The position numbers and the translations under genes are program-made. From the NCBI GenBank assembly GCA_900551975.1, contig URYA01000112.1, positions 1-5,643 of the forward strand: DNA of 5,643 nucleotides, written 5' to 3'. The notes under the pieces are model-generated. The model did no database searches, had not been told where the DNA came from, and worked only from the letters and a program-made list of their open reading frames with translations. This DNA comes from an uncultured Collinsella sp. (lineage in GTDB: Bacteria > Actinomycetota > Coriobacteriia > Coriobacteriales > Coriobacteriaceae). Within the stretch, counting starts at the first letter, position 1; each line of letters begins with the position of its first letter. Positions 5,072-5,643 of the stretch are shown here, piece after piece.

Positions 5072-5084
5072 GCGGTCTGACCGC
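5072..5084. promoter_or_regulatory. Small palindrome between reductase and dehydrogenase genes
   Basis: GCGGTC (5072-5077) and GACCGC (5079-5084) are perfect inverted copies around one base, in the 44-base gap between the two genes. With a one-base centre it cannot form a good RNA hairpin as it stands, so a small protein-binding site or chance are the likelier readings. Confidence 0.3.
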
Positions 5085-5088
5085 TCGT

Positions 5089-5643
5089 CTACACGTTGCG
5101 CACGAGCCCGGACATCCATTCGATGGTGGCGGGGTCGTGGTGGTCGAAGAACGCGCTGCGCCCGGTGTCGAGCGCGGCGATGGCGACCATCTCGTCGTCG
5201 CCCAGCGCGAAGTCGAAGACGTCGAAGTTTTGCTCCATGCGATCGCGGTGCGTGCTCTTAGGGATGCAGACCACACCGCGCTGCAGCAGCCAGCGCAACA
5301 CGACCTGGGCGACCGTCTTGCCGTGCGCCTCGCCTATGCGAGCGAGGACCTCGTTGCGGAAGAGGTCGTTTCTGCCCTCCGCAAAGGGCGCCCAGCCCTC
5401 CATGGCCACCTCCTTGCCGGCCATGTACTCCTGCGCCTCGCGCTGCTGGAAGAACACGTTGCACTCGACTTGGTTCACGGCGGGGGCGATGCGGTTGAAC
5501 GAGATGAGGTTTGCGAGGTGGTCGGGGTAGAAGTTAGCTGTGCCTATGGCGCGGATAACGCCCTGCTCGTAGAGCTCCTCCATGGCGCGCCACGCGCCGA
5601 AGACGTCGCCGAACGGCTGATGGATGAGGTAGAGGTCGACGTA
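5089..5643 (-). CDS. Aldo/keto reductase, C-terminal part
   Basis: The gene enters from the right edge and ends at TAG 5091-5089, giving the last 184 residues of a protein usually about 270-290 long. It belongs to the AKR superfamily of NADPH-dependent carbonyl reductases with a TIM-barrel fold. Visible family motifs, in fragment numbering, are YVDLYLIHQP (1-10, with the catalytic-pocket His at 8), AIGTANF (32-38, usually AIGVSNF), PAVNQVECNVFFQQ (54-67) and IPKSTHRDRMEQNF (127-140), whose KS and R-x3-N residues bind the NADPH phosphate. The catalytic Asp, Tyr and Lys would lie in the missing N-terminal part. It is transcribed ahead of the alcohol dehydrogenase and probably forms one operon with it, reducing toxic or fermentative aldehydes and ketones. 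DkgA/DkgB-like and YvgN-like enzymes are the closest general comparison; the exact subfamily is not decided. Confidence 0.93.
   Translation of the reverse strand, partial: YVDLYLIHQPFGDVFGAWRAMEELYEQGVIRAIGTANFYPDHLANLISFNRIAPAVNQVECNVFFQQREAQEYMAGKEVAMEGWAPFAEGRNDLFRNEVLARIGEAHGKTVAQVVLRWLLQRGVVCIPKSTHRDRMEQNFDVFDFALGDDEMVAIAALDTGRSAFFDHHDPATIEWMSGLVRNV

Overview
The window reads as GC-rich bacterial chromosome, probably from an anaerobic gut-type actinobacterium of the class Coriobacteriia (for example a Collinsella or Olsenella relative). This is inferred from base composition, GC-ending codons in the long genes, strong AGGAGG ribosome sites and the mix of gene families; a GC-rich Bacillota host is the main alternative. 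No rRNA, tRNA, CRISPR array or transposase gene was found.

Layout. (1) Left edge, minus strand, 1-751: a two-gene operon of class I SAM-dependent methyltransferases. The second gene is cut by the window start. A perfect 9-bp-arm palindrome covers the likely promoter. (2) 752-1328: mostly non-coding or decayed DNA with a frameshifted C-terminal gene remnant ending in LVIEWE-stop, a strong plus-strand terminator, then an AT-rich promoter region holding another palindrome. (3) 1329-3514, plus strand: a compact two-gene module with 2 bases between the genes. The first encodes a 216-residue soluble protein of unknown function. The second encodes a 510-residue protein with a candidate PD-(D/E)XK-like nuclease core, a central helical region, a Gly/Ala-rich membrane-like region and a pentapeptide-repeat-like tail. 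This is the best candidate for an undescribed system, probably defensive or toxic. (4) 3515-3880: repeat-rich non-coding DNA with a second LVIEWE-stop remnant, so the module is bracketed by two related gene ends. (5) 3881-5643, minus strand: an aldo/keto reductase gene (cut by the window end) followed by a YqhD/BdhA-type iron-dependent alcohol dehydrogenase, with a terminator after it.

How the parts work together. The reductase and dehydrogenase form a probable NADPH-dependent aldehyde-reducing operon, comparable in content to yqhD-dkgA of E. coli. The methyltransferase pair is probably under a repressor that is not in the window. The central module looks like accessory cargo between housekeeping operons. 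Its flanking repeats and broken gene ends suggest insertion, replacement or duplication at this site.
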